From: Procambarus clarkii
Lineage: Eukaryota > Arthropoda > Malacostraca > Decapoda > Cambaridae
Direction of reading: 5' to 3'
Assembly (NCBI RefSeq): GCF_040958095.1
Contig: NC_091216.1
Coordinates: forward strand, 7,287,705 to 7,351,704
DNA length: 64,000 nt
Shown here one piece after another: positions 24,780 through 34,475 of this stretch; the stretch's first letter is position 1, and every line of letters begins with the position of its first letter. The notes below the pieces were generated by a model, which saw nothing but the letters and a program-made list of their open reading frames with translations, did no database searches and was not told where the DNA came from. Position numbers and translations under genes: made by a program.

Positions 24780-26022
24780 AAGAGGTTTCTGACTACCTGT
24801 ACATAGTATGTGCGAAGGACTTGCAGACTGGCTCCTTCAGAGAGGGTGGTTAGCGGCCTGAGGATTGCATTCTGGGCCGCAGTTCTCTCTCTCTCAAGTA
24901 AGTGACCTCAGCATTAAAATTTATGTGTCCAGGATTATTCCTAGATACTGATAAGTGTCCACCCATTCAATTGGTTGACCCTGTACTGTGAGTTGGAGTT
25001 GGATGCTTCACTATTTTTATGGGCATGACTTTTGTCTTTGTAGGGTTGAGTTTGATACCAATCTGCTTTGCCTCTTCACTGATGCATTCTAAGCAATTGG
25101 GTGCAAGACGTGCCACATCCCTTTCTTTTATGATGCTGACAAAGTCGTCCGCGTAGTTTAGCAGCCTGCAGTGTTTTGTCATTCAGCCTCATTATTCTTT
25201 CCATTAAACAGTTGAAGAGTAGGGGCTGAGAATGCCTCTTTGCGGTGTACCATTTTCATGTCTTTTGTATTCAGGGACCGTGCGTGAAGTTGTTTCTTTC
25301 TGCTTTATGTCTTGCTTGCTTATGAGACAGTTTTTGGTCTCTTTTTGGCCAAAGAGCAGGTTGCCTTTGACCTCTTTGTCGATGAAGCAGCAGAGAATAG
25401 CTGGGGCGCTAGCCAGTTCAGAGGCTTTCTCGAGGTCCAGGAATATCAGCATTCCTGGTTTGTCATTCAAGTGGGCTAAACGAGTGGAATACATCTCACT
25501 GTGCCAACCCCTCTTCTATAGGCATACATATCCTGGTGCTGTTTAGGCATTTTCCAATGAAGTCTGTTGAGTGCCATTCTGTCAGCCGTCTTGGCTGTAC
25601 AGCTTTGGAGAGAGATGGGGCTTGGATATGCTGAATTTTTGGGTTTTGGTATCGGCATTATGTCTGTCCTGTTCCTAATTGTAGGTCTAGACCTACAAGA
25701 AGTCCAGGCTAAATAAATTAACCTAAGGTATGCAGCATCACCCTCTGAACCGAGGTTTCTAATCATTTTATAAGTTATTTTGTCGTCTCCAGGGGGAATA
25801 TATCTTTGGAATTTTTATTAGCCAGATTGAGCTCATCCACTGTGAAAGGGGTATTAGTATCAGAGACTTCTGCACATGCTGTAATGATTCTGTGCTACCT
25901 TTCTTCCTCAAATCCTGCCTGCACTGCTCATACATCCGGTGGAAGCTGATTACTGGTTGTTCTTTCTGCAAACATGGTTGCCAGTATTTCGCCTTCCTGA
26001 TGCGGATCCTTAGGGTACTCAC
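24780..26022 (-). mobile_element. Second LINE type: RT with YADD box (I-like)
   Basis: Minus-strand blocks in order: KIPKIYSPWRRQ (25768-26022), DIMPIPKPKNSAYPSPISL and SCTAKTADRMALNRL (25476-25766), LIFLDLEKASELA and GTPQRGILSP (25204-25494), NYADDFVSI (24967-25182), and further downstream a broken INFNAEVTYLRER region to about 24780. The YADD box, the PQRGILSP box and the IPKPK block differ from families A-C and suggest an I-clade-type LINE. The tail at 17615-18360 could belong to a related element. Stops and frameshifts break every domain. Confidence 0.65.
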
Positions 26023-26290
26023 CTAGTTGTGCTTGCGGGGGTTGAGCTCTGTCTCTTTGGTCTCGCCTCTCAACCGTCAATCAACAGGTGTACAGGTTCC
26101 TGAGCCTATTGGGCTCTATCATATCTACACTTGAAACTATGAAAGGAGTCAGCCTCCACCACATTACTTCCTAATGCATTCCATTTGTCAACCACTCTGA
26201 CACTAAAAAAGTTCTTTCTAATATCTCTGTGGCTAACTTGGGCACTCAGTTCCCACCTGTGTCCCCTAGGGCGTGTGCCCCTTATGTTAA
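26020..26290 (-). mobile_element. LINE family B 3' end
   Basis: The minus strand encodes RDIRKNFFSVRVVDKWNALG and ends with the AACTAGGTGAGTACCC tail seen at the 3' end of the copy at 9115-9760. It is joined head-on to the plus-strand family B endonuclease that follows. Confidence 0.75.
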
Positions 26291-26329
26291 ATAGCCTGGA
26301 AGAGGGAGAACAGATCACAGATCTGTTCA

Positions 26330-27134
26330 AAGGAACAGCTTTTCCCACCAGCAGAATGCTCGCCAAGAAAGGGACAAGAAAATGAACAGAAGAAAGTGAG
26401 CTTCAAGGCAATGTACACTAACATAGATGGGATTACAAATAAAACAAGTGATCTCGGAGAATGGGCACTAGAAGAAAACCCAGACATAATAGCACTCACA
26501 GAAACAAAGCTAAAGAAAACAATAACAAACGCAGTGTTTCCACAGGACTACTATGTAGTGAAGAAAGAGAGAGAAGGGAGAGGAGGAGGTGGTGTAGTTT
26601 TGCTGATAAGAAATGGTTGGAGTTTTGAAGAGATAATAAATCAAAACTGTGAAGTTTTCAGTGACTACATGTCAGGCATCATAGCAACTGGAGAACTGAA
26701 AATTATAGTAGTAGTCATTATATAACCCCCCACCAAACGACAGAAGACCCCAGACAGGAATATGATAGAAACAACATGGCCACAATCAATATAATAGAGA
26801 GTAGCTTCTGTTGCTAGATTGGGGGAACAGAGACTCACATTGAGGACCAGAAACATGGAAAGCTAAGCTGCTGGACGTGGCCAAGAAGAAACTTTCCAAG
26901 TCAAGGGACCGACAAGAATGAGAGGAGAGGAAGAACCAGCCTTGCTTGATCTGATATTTACCCTAAATGAGTCGGATATAAGGGAAGTTAAGATGGAAGC
27001 ACCCTTGGGAATGAGTGATCACAGTGTATTGAGCTTTGAGTACCAGGTAGAGCTAGGAATTATCGCCTCCCCAAAAGAACTAGGAAACAAAAGGTTGGCA
27101 TACAGAAAAGGGAACTATGAGGAGATGAGAAGTA
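26330..27134 (+). mobile_element. LINE family B endonuclease
   Basis: The plus frame 26396-26725 reads FKAMYTNIDGITNKTSDL, DIIALTETKLKK and GRGGGGVVLLIRNGW, the N-terminal half of an APE-type endonuclease with its catalytic Glu in the TETK block. After frame breaks, 26918-27166 gives LLDLIFTLNESDI and LGMSDHSVLSFEY (the SDH block). The region then jumps straight to an RT VSQG-like box inside a palindrome, so most of the linker and early RT is deleted. Confidence 0.75.
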
Positions 27135-27195
27135 TTTTGTGCCTGTGTCCCAAGGTATTTTCCTAAGGAAAATACCTTGGGACACAGGCACAAAA
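27135..27195. repeat. Perfect 30-bp inverted repeat with a 1-nt spacer
   Basis: Left arm 27135-27164 (starts TTTTGTGCCTGTGTCCC) and right arm 27166-27195 are exact reverse complements around A27165. It lies exactly at the junction between endonuclease and RT fragments of family B. Confidence 0.95.
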
Positions 27196-27690
27196 ATATT
27201 GTATATTGTATATATCCGGTTTCTGATATACGTAAATGATCTCCCAGATGGTATAGACTCATTCCTCTCAATATTTGCTGACGACGCCAAAATTATGAGA
27301 AGGATTACAACAGAGGAGGACAGCTTGAGGCTTCAAGAAGACCTGGACAAGCTGCAGGAATGTTCGAACAAATGGTTGTTAGAGTTTAACCCAAGCAAAT
27401 GTAATGTAATGAAGATAGGTGTTGGGAGCAGGAGACCAGATACAAGGTATCATTTGGGAGATGAAATGCTTCAAGAGTCAGAGAGAGAGAAAGACCTGGG
27501 GGTTGATATTACTCCAGACCTGTCACTGAAGCTCATATCAGGAAGATAACATCAGCGGCATATGCCAGGTTGGCTAACATAAGAACGGCCTTTAGAAACT
27601 TGTGTAAGGAATCTTTCAGAACATAATATAACACATATGTCAGACCAATCCTGGAGTATGCGGCTCCAGCATGGAGTCCATATGTATTCA
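27196..27690 (+). mobile_element. LINE family B RT and post-RT fragment
   Basis: The plus frame reads FLIYVNDLPDGIDSFLSIF and ADDAKIMRRI (catalytic ADD), LEFNPSKCNVMKIG and EKDLGVDITPDLS, then out of frame SAYARLANIRTAF and RPILEYAAPAWSPY. An AC repeat (CACACACACACAC) marks its end near 27695. Confidence 0.8.
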
Positions 27691-27709
27691 AGCACACACA
27701 CACACGACT

Positions 27710-28370
27710 AAAAAAAATATAGCATTACATTACAGCAGATTGATGAAGAAATTGACCTTGGAGTCAATATCAACTGCTCATTAAAAGTTGCACAACAGGT
27801 GGGTGCAGCAGTCAAAAAAGCAAACCAAACTCTTGTTATAATCAAGCGTACTTTTGGCTATAAGGAAAAGAAGGTAATGGTTCAACTGCATAAATCTCTG
27901 GTGCGCCCCCATTTGGATTACTGTATCCAAGCATATAGAGACCTCATTTTCTGGAGAGGAAAGCTGCTATAGAGAAGGTGCAACACCGGGTAGCAAAAGT
28001 CATTCCAAAGGTACGAGATACGAGAAGGCCTTTCTTTAGTTTAGGACCACAGAGATAACAACACTGCAAATCAGGCATGACAGGGCGGATCTCATTGAAA
28101 CTTAAAATATTAAACATGTTAGAGGATGTTTATCCGGATGTTTTCTTCAAAATCAGATGTAACACAAACAAGGAGCAACGGACTAATATTACATGGAACC
28201 GCCTACCTATGTACCCATGGAACTTCCTACCCGCTGAAGCCAAAACTGTGCTGAGTTTCAAGATATACGAGGAAAAGATCAAGGCAAATTGGGGGACCTT
28301 CGGCAAGCCGGCGGCTTGTCATGTCCTCCTTGAGGCCACTAGAGTAAAAGACCTGACCTGAATGAGGACG
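27710..28370 (+). mobile_element. LINE family D post-RT fragment
   Basis: The plus strand reads, through frame breaks, EIDLGVNINCSLKVAQQVG, KANQTLVIIKRTFGYK and LVRPHLDYCIQA, the region after the RT in CR1/L2-like elements, with residues different from families A and B. The frame 28077-28361 (FKIRCNTNKEQRTNITWNRL) is its C-terminal part. 5'- and internally truncated. Confidence 0.6.
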
Positions 28371-28439
28371 ACATCAAGAATTAGGAACATGAAATACTAT
28401 TAGGAGCCAGTAACTATTGTGTCCTTGTTGTTGATCGAA

Positions 28440-29200
28440 CTTAAAATTGTGACCATGGGACAACAGGTCTGGGAAAGAAGAGTTGAGTTCAGAAGAATAA
28501 GGGAATATCTGGGAGACATGCAGTGGGAAAGAGAACCAGCGAAGGTAAAACAGTCCAATATATGATAGACCTAATCATATGGAAACGTAAGGCGGCTGAA
28601 GAGATTTATACTAATAATAGGGTAAAAAGGTAGGAGGGAACTGCTTATTAAACCCATGGTGTAATAAACAGTGTTGTTTATTAAACTCATTGGTTTATTA
28701 AACCCATGGTAAAATTTACAGTGTAAGAGAGCAAAACTGAGAAGCAAGAGAGAGTGGAGGAAGTACAGAGGACAACAAGAATAGATGCAACAGAGCTAGA
28801 AACGAATAAATTAACATTAGAATACATTAACATGAGTACTGCAAAAGAATTATGAGAACGATATTGCGATCAGCGTGAAAAAATCTAAATTACTTGTCAA
28901 ATAAGAAATCATGCCCAACAAACCTTCTGGAATTCTACTGCAAACTAAAAGAATAGGGCAGGACAGGGAAAGATGGACAGACTGCATATTTGCAGAAAGC
29001 CAAAAACGCCTTTGATAAAGAACTGCCCAGTAGACTGCTATCCAAACTTAATCAGCAGGTGGGAATAAGGGGAAAAACCCCAGATGGGTAAGGAATTACC
29101 TAACAGGAAAGAAACAGAGAGAAACGGTAAGGGGCGAGAAGTCAGACCGTCGGACAGTAACGAGTAGAATACCACAAGGATCAGTGCTGAGACCAGTTCT
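28440..29200 (+). mobile_element. LINE linker and RT start (family C-like)
   Basis: Broken plus-strand frames give QVWERRVEFRRIREYLGDM (the linker block also present at 23300 on the minus strand), then KAKNAFDKELPSRLLSKL and RKETER...VTSRIPQGSVLRP-like sequence ending at the RT VPQG box near 29190. The next repeat begins immediately after. Confidence 0.6.
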
Positions 29201-29202
29201 AT

Positions 29203-29444
29203 CTATATAAATAAAAAGGTATATGTTCGTTTGTTCAAAATCGCTAATCTCCGAAAGTTCTTCACCGATTGCTTTGAAATTTTCACACAACATTCCATTC
29301 GCATCCGAGCGAGTTTTTATACATACTATATACATGGCACGTCTGTGAAGGTAATTTTTTTTAAACTGTTTTTCATGTGAGTGAAATCTTCGAAACTTCC
29401 TTACCGATTGCTTTGAAATTTTGATACAACGTTTCATTCGAATA
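29203..29444 (+). mobile_element. Interspersed repeat with internal direct repeats, possibly a Helitron-like end
   Basis: Begins ATCTATATAAATAAAAAGG, then a GTTCGTTTGTTC motif and two direct copies of CCGATTGCTTTGAAATTTT (near 29264 and 29404) followed in each by AYACAACRTTYCATTCG. It has no coding capacity. A TC-TATA start followed by GTTTGTT resembles 5' ends of some arthropod Helitrons, but no 3' CTRR hairpin was found. Confidence 0.35.
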
Positions 29445-29735
29445 GTCTCCGTGGTGTAGTGGTAAGACGAACCCATGACAGCCTGGCGTTCCGCGAGCGC
29501 TATGTCATGGGTTCGTATTATGGCCATGGAGGATTTACTGGGCGCAATTCCTTAACTTTAGCCTCTGTTTAACGCAACAGTAAAATGTGTACTTGGATGA
29601 AAAAACGATTCTTCGCGGCAGGGAATCGTATTCCATGGACCTGCCGGAAACTCTACGCGTACTAGTGGCTGTACATGAATGTAACAACTAGTGGCTGTAT
29701 AAAAGAATGTAATATATCTTGTAAAAAAAAATAGG
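29445..29735 (+). mobile_element. tRNA-derived SINE (second type)
   Basis: A tRNA-like head with an A-box-like GTGGTGTAGTGGTAAGAC (29451) and a B-box-like GGGTTCGTATTA (near 29510), then a body (GGATTTACTGGGCGCAATTC and AACGCAACAGTAAAATG) and a 3' tail ending in TATATCTTGTAAAAAAAAA. The tRNA-like part contains a perfect 14-bp inverted repeat. Confidence 0.7.
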
Positions 29736-29994
29736 TGCATGAATTTGGTGCCTCATCTATGACAGGAAAAAACAGGCTTTTATAAAAAAAAACAGCACAT
29801 CTGTTGGACGTAATAACAACACACACTACTCTAAATATGTTACAATTCCATTGATGAATTGGATTTTCATAGATTTTTATTTAATTATTTTGTGTCTTGC
29901 ATTGGAATCGAGCTGTGTTGTTTACCATACCGTTCATTTTGTAAGTATAAGTATAGATGCTACACCTGTGACATTAAAACTATCTAGCCTTACG

Positions 29995-30890
29995 TTTTGA
30001 GGCTAGGTAATGACGATAGTTACAAGATACGAGCTTGATGGTGTTGAGATTGCAAAAGGGATCTGGGAGTTATGATTAGTAAGAATTAAAAAACAAATTA
30101 TCAATGAAAGAATGTTCGCAAATTGGACACTGGGGATTTATTAATCGAAGCATTAGTAACAAGACACCAGATAGCGTGATGCATCAAATGAACAAATCCA
30201 CAAGGACCGTGACAAGGGTTCAAACCTACATCTGGGAGGATCCCAGACGCAGCCTTAATCGACTGAGGTACAACCATGGGTAAATCAGGATGATATCCAG
30301 GTTGCAATTCTTTTAACCATTTTTTACATTATATTAACCATGCTCAGTCGATTTAGGAAGCTTCTGGGATCCTCTCAGACGTATGTTCGAACCCTCGTCA
30401 CGGCTCTGTGGACTTGTTCAAGACACCTAGTATTGTTACGAATGGATATAAATGTACTTGAATGTGTCCTGCGTAGGATGACAAAGTTAACTACTCCGTC
30501 CAATTAGAAACCTGTCATATGAAGAGAGATTAACAAAGCTTAAATTGCATTCACTGGAAAGGCGAAGAGTTGAAAGAGGTTACCAAGTGGATGAATGGAC
30601 ATAACAAAGGGGATGTTATTAGGGTATTAAAAGTATCAACACAAGACAGAACACGAAACAATGTGTATAAATTGGATAAATTTAGATTTAGAAAAGACAT
30701 GGGTAAATACTGGTTCAGTAACAGAGTTGTTGATTTGTGGAACCAATTACTACGTTCTATAGGTGGAGCTGGGGTCTCTTGATTGTTTCAAGCGTGGGTT
30801 GGACATGTATATGAATGGGATTTGGTGGTTATAAATAGGAGCTTCCTCGTATGGGCCTTATAGGCTCTCTGTAGTCATCTTTATTCTTAT
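29995..30890 (+). mobile_element. LINE family A old 3' copy, interrupted by a SINE pair
   Basis: Diverged plus-strand tail: GGCTAGGTAATGACGATAG and TACAAGATACGAGC at 30000-30030, then, after the nested insertion (30169-30427), VIRVLKVSTQDRTRNN, YKLDKFRFRKDMGKYWF and NRVVDLWNQLL (30570-30780), and a 3' UTR with ATGGGCCTTATAGGC and TTCTTATGTTCTTA. Several indels separate it from the young copies downstream, so it is an older insertion of the same family. Confidence 0.8.
30169..30418. mobile_element. Head-to-head pair of tRNA-like SINEs with TSD
   Basis: The left half is a minus-strand copy (B-box complement GGGTTCAAACC, A-box complement CCTTAATCGACTGAGG). The right half is a plus-strand copy (CTCAGTCGATTTAGG, GTTCGAACCCTCGTCACGG). 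Outer ends share CAAATCCACA and GTGGACTTG. The 9-bp CAAGACACC occurs on both sides (30160-30168 and 30419-30427) and once in uninterrupted LINE copies, as expected for a target-site duplication. Confidence 0.75.
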
Positions 30891-31142
30891 GTTCTTAAAT
30901 GTGGTGGGAAGATGGAAGGACAATTAAACATTCGGCACAAAAATGCAGATTTATTTATTTTTATAGATGAGCTTTTACTGCTCGCCACGACATGAATTTT
31001 TTGGCTGACAAATAAAAAACACAACAGAAAAGACTTTGCGCTGACAGAAAAAAAGAAGAACTTGATAGTATGTTTGATATTATCAATAAAACAGTAACAC
31101 GCTTGTGTTTTTTATTATTTGTTTAATTTAACCTTGATTTAT

Positions 31143-32096
31143 TCATCGAGGTTTAGTTGATGAACTACCCTTATGAACTACCATGTGAGTAGTCACATTC
31201 CTTCGCCACTTGAATGTTTTCCCACACTCTGAACATTCGTAAGGTCTCTCGTTCGAATGCACCGGAATGTGATCTATTATTTCCCTGCGATTCCTAAATC
31301 TTCTCCCACACTCATTACATTCGAAAGGCATATTACTTCTCTTTGTAGATTGGCTGAATATTTTCCCACACTCTGGCACCTCTCGAGATGTAAGCCCTTT
31401 AAGCTCAGTCCTGCGAGTCTTCATGCGTCCAGCCCGACTGGATGTTTTCCCACGGACTATATGATCTGTATGCTCCTGAGATGTATGATCTGTATGCTCC
31501 TGAGATGTATGATCTGTACGCACAGTCAAGCGAGTCTTCATCCGTTCAACCCGGCTGGATGTCTTCCCAGGCACTGGACGCCCGTGAATCCTCATCCTGT
31601 GAGTTTTCATATTTCCAAGTTGAGTAAAAGCTTTCCCACATTCTGGACACGCGTGAGGTTTAATACCTGCATGCAGCAGTCTGTGAGCCTTCATATTTCC
31701 ATACTGAGTAAATGTTTTCCCACATTCTGGACACTTGTGACGATTATCGAGACTCCCTTCTCCCCAATGCGCCACCACGTGAACCTTCATCTCTCCAAGT
31801 GTCCTGAATGTTTCCCCACACTCTGGACACTTGTGAGATTTAGCATCCGTATGAACCATCCTGTGAGTGTTCATATCTTTAATATCACTAAATACTTTCC
31901 CACACTCTGGGCATGGTTGAGTTTTATATCCAATGCATATCGGCTTGTGTCTATTTACACTTTCAAGACGAGAAAATATTTTCCCACACTCTGTACATTC
32001 ATGTGATCTCTCGCCGGCATGCACCTTCATGTGCTTCATCATATGTGAATAACATCTAAATGTGTTCGCACACTCAGGACACTGGCGAGGCTTCAT
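31143..32096 (-). CDS. C2H2 zinc-finger protein, single exon, 317 aa
   Basis: Uninterrupted minus-strand frame. Start ATG at 32096 in context AAGAATGA. About 40 bases upstream is a possible splice acceptor, AACTTCTGCAG, so a 5' UTR exon is plausible. Fingers: residues 6-26, 34-54 (last His replaced by Cys), 62-82, 90-110, 122-142, 150-171 (HX4H), 260-280 and 288-308. All have CxEC spacing and the usual F/L core. Residues 172-259 hold remnants that lost their zinc ligands (GKTSSRVERMKTRLTVRT, GKTSSRAGRMKTRRTEL, VPECGKIFSQS), split by a repeated TDHTSQEH octapeptide. Linkers only loosely follow TGEKP. Likely a nuclear DNA-binding protein, target unknown. An AATAAA overlaps the stop codon by one base. 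It may be a host gene or a retrocopy, and expression is not shown. Confidence 0.75.
   Translation of the reverse strand: MKPRQCPECANTFRCYSHMMKHMKVHAGERSHECTECGKIFSRLESVNRHKPICIGYKTQPCPECGKVFSDIKDMNTHRMVHTDAKSHKCPECGETFRTLGEMKVHVVAHWGEGSLDNRHKCPECGKTFTQYGNMKAHRLLHAGIKPHACPECGKAFTQLGNMKTHRMRIHGRPVPGKTSSRVERMKTRLTVRTDHTSQEHTDHTSQEHTDHIVRGKTSSRAGRMKTRRTELKGLTSREVPECGKIFSQSTKRSNMPFECNECGRRFRNRREIIDHIPVHSNERPYECSECGKTFKWRRNVTTHMVVHKGSSSTKPR
31463..31520. repeat. 24-bp tandem repeat inside the zinc-finger ORF
   Basis: Units starting GATCTGTATGCTCCTGAG occur at 31463 and 31487, with a partial third at 31511. The unit is a multiple of three and adds the octapeptide TDHTSQEH without breaking the frame. 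Confidence 0.9.
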
Positions 32097-32498
32097 TCTT
32101 ATGATGAGTACAGTAAATTTAATCTCCTGATAATGACTGCAGAAGTTGCCTTGTGCCGTGGGGTGTCTCCTGGAGACTCAACACTGCTGCTGGGTAAGGA
32201 CCTGTACGAGATCTAAAAAGCCTTTGAACAAATCTCGAAATGGTAGTGGGAGGATGGTGTGTACTGCGCCTCTTCTGGAAGATACGTGCAGTTTGTGTTC
32301 TCTTCTGGGCGACATGACTTATGTACTCAACAACAACATTCAGGCCATCTTAGGTGAGGTGAACGGGAAGCGTGAGGTGTAACATTTGAATGAGGCTTCA
32401 TTGGAACATAATAACACTTGTGTTAATAATAATAATAAACATAATATAATTATGAACAGTAATAATTATTAGTATAGTTTATATTATGAACATAATAA
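32097..32498. other. Upstream flank of the zinc-finger gene; no other gene seen
   Basis: Contains the possible acceptor for the zinc-finger 5' exon near 32140. A plus-strand 78-codon frame (32146-32382) has no recognisable domain. 32420-32498 is AT-rich low-complexity sequence leading into LINE 3' ends. Confidence 0.4.
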
Positions 32499-33153
32499 CA
32501 TAAGAAGAAAGGTAACTGCAGAAGTTCTATCGGCAAATAAGAACATAATAACATAAGAACAAAGGTAACTGCAGAAGGCCTATTGGCCCATACGAGGCAG
32601 CTCCTATCTATAACCACCCAATCCCACTCATATACTTGTCCAACCCACGCTTGAAACAATTGAGCAACCCCACCTCCACAATGTTACGCGGTAATTGGTT
32701 CCACAAATCAACAGCCCTGTCACCGAACCAGTATTTACCCAAGTCTTTCCTAAATCTAAACCAATTTATACCCATTGTTTCGTGTTCTGTCTCGTGTTGA
32801 TATTTTTAATACCCTATTAATATCCCCCCAGTTATGTCCATTCATCCACTTGTAAACCTCTATCATGTCACCCCTAACTCTTCGCCTTTCCAGTGAATGC
32901 AACTTAAGCTTTGTTAATCTTTCTTCGTACGAAAGATTTCTAATTTGGGGAACTAACTTAGACATCCTACGCTGGACACGTTCATGTGAATTTATATCCA
33001 TTCTATAGTACGGCGACCAAAACTGAACTGCATAATCTAAATGGGGCCTAACCGGAGCAAGATATAGCTGAAGAACCACACCAGGTGTCTTGTTACTAAC
33101 GCTTCGATTAATAAATCCCAGTGTCCTATTTGCCTTATAACGAACATTCATGC
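32499..33153 (-). mobile_element. LINE family A 3' copy, preceded by a 40-bp 3'-end stub
   Basis: Minus-strand copy whose 3' end (AACATAAGAACAAAGGTAAC on the plus strand, 32550) starts the segment. A second, very short 3'-end stub (32499-32540) lies immediately to its left. Coding part 32756-33151 reads VRYKANRTLGFINRSVSN and RPHLDYAVQFWSPYYR. 5'-truncated near the INVRNKAN block. Confidence 0.85.
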
Positions 33154-33154
33154 A

Positions 33155-33607
33155 TTAGAACATAAGAACAAAGGCCTATTGGCCCATTCGAGGCAGCTCC
33201 TATCTATAACCACCCAATCCCACTCATATACTTGTCCAACCCGCGCTTGAAACAATCGAGGGACCCCACCTCCACCACGTTACGCGGTAATTGGTTCCAC
33301 AAATCAACAACCCTGTTACTGAACCAGTACTTACCCAAGTCTTTCCTAAATCTAAACTTATCCAATTTATACCCATTGTTTCGTGTTCGGTCTTGAGTTG
33401 ATACTATTAATACCCTATTAATATCCCCTTTGTTATGTCCATTCATCCACTTCTAATGTCTATCATGTCACCCCTAACTCTTCGTCTTTCCAGTGAATGC
33501 AATTAAAGCTTTATTAATCTTTCTTCATATGAAAGACTTCTAATTTGGGGAATTAACTTTGTCATCCTACGCTGGACACGTTCAAGTGAATTTATATCCA
33601 TTCTACC
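33155..33607 (-). mobile_element. LINE family A, 5'-truncated 3' copy
   Basis: Starts with the complement of the TTCTTATG tail at 33155, then 3' UTR and the C-terminal frame (MNGHNKGDINRVLIVST to MSGIGWL at 33204-33446). A frameshift near 33455 separates it from the RIRSLSYEERL part. Ends at the DINSL codons. Confidence 0.85.
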
Positions 33608-33636
33608 CATGGATATAATAAATATATCTGATATAT

Positions 33637-33850
33637 AACATAAGAACATAAAAACAACGGTAACTGCAGAAGGCCTATTGGCCCATACGAGGCAGCTCCT
33701 ATTTATAACCACCCAATCCCACTCATATACTTGTCCAACCCGCGCTTGAAACAATCGAGGGACCCCACCTCCAGCACGTTACGCGGTAATTGGTTCCACA
33801 AATCAACAACCCTGTTACTGAACCAGTATTTACCCAAGTCTTTCCTAAAT
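33637..33850 (-). mobile_element. LINE family A, short 5'-truncated 3' copy
   Basis: A third minus-strand 3' end in a row (complement of TTCTTATG at 33640), about 210 bp long, breaking off at the complement of TTTAGGAAAGACTTGGG where plus-strand ORF1 sequence begins. Confidence 0.85.
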
Positions 33851-34475
33851 TGATTATGCATTGGAGAGTTGTGAAAGACAGGGGCCTTAAGAAGACTTTG
33901 ATAAAGCCGCCTTCAAACGCCATAGCAACTTCTAATTCATTTGACGTTTTGGAGGACGAGTGCTGTGGTGAGACTGCGGATCGCGCAAAAGGGAAAGCAA
34001 CGAAGAGAAAGGAAGCGCAGGCCCCTCAGAAAGTAAAGGTACCTAAGCAAACATTAGTTGTGGGAGATTCCCAGATAAGGTATTTGGATAGAGCGTTTTG
34101 TGCTAGAGATAGGGGGAACAGGTTAAGGGTTTGCTATCCCGGAGCTGGCATTGGTGATATTATAAACAACATGAATGATATTATGGCTGGTAATGGGAAC
34201 AATCCCATTATTTGCATTAGCGCGGGAGGAAATGATGTTGGTCGAGTTAGGAGTGAGGAACTGATTCAGAGGTATAAAACAGCCATAGAATTAGTTAGGA
34301 GCAAGGGAGGAATCCCGATCATATGTGGCATTCTTCCAAGAAAGGGAGTGGGAAATGAATGGATATCGAGGGCACTTGGTGTCAATTGCCGGCTGGAAAG
34401 ATATTGCAAATCAAATGCAATATCTTTCATAGACAACTGGGAACACTTCTATGGAAGAAATGAAATGTATGCTCG
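33851..34475 (+). mobile_element. LINE family A element H: ORF1 with SGNH-hydrolase/esterase domain
   Basis: ORF1 segment of element H. Reads WRVVKDRGLKKTL, a basic region, then VVGDSQIRYLD (block I, Ser nucleophile), YPGAGIGDI, ICISAGGNDVGR (block III, Gly-Asn), IICGILPRKGVGNEW and IDNWEHFYGRNEMYA. The Asp-His block (DGVHLS) continues after the nested insertion at 36776. SGNH-type esterase domains in ORF1 are known from CR1-clade LINEs; their role in retrotransposition is not settled. The open frame extends leftward to 33790 only by chance, through antisense LINE sequence. The 5' leader of ORF1 is missing here. Confidence 0.85.

Noticed and set aside
31257-32006. Plus-strand 249-codon ORF opposite the zinc-finger gene
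   Set aside because: Antisense shadow of the repeated finger codons (recurrent FPTLW-type peptides); no domain.
34451-34475. True start of ORF2 at 34451
   Set aside because: The first nine codons are H's ORF1 read in the wrong frame; the coding segment really begins at the nested insertion junction.
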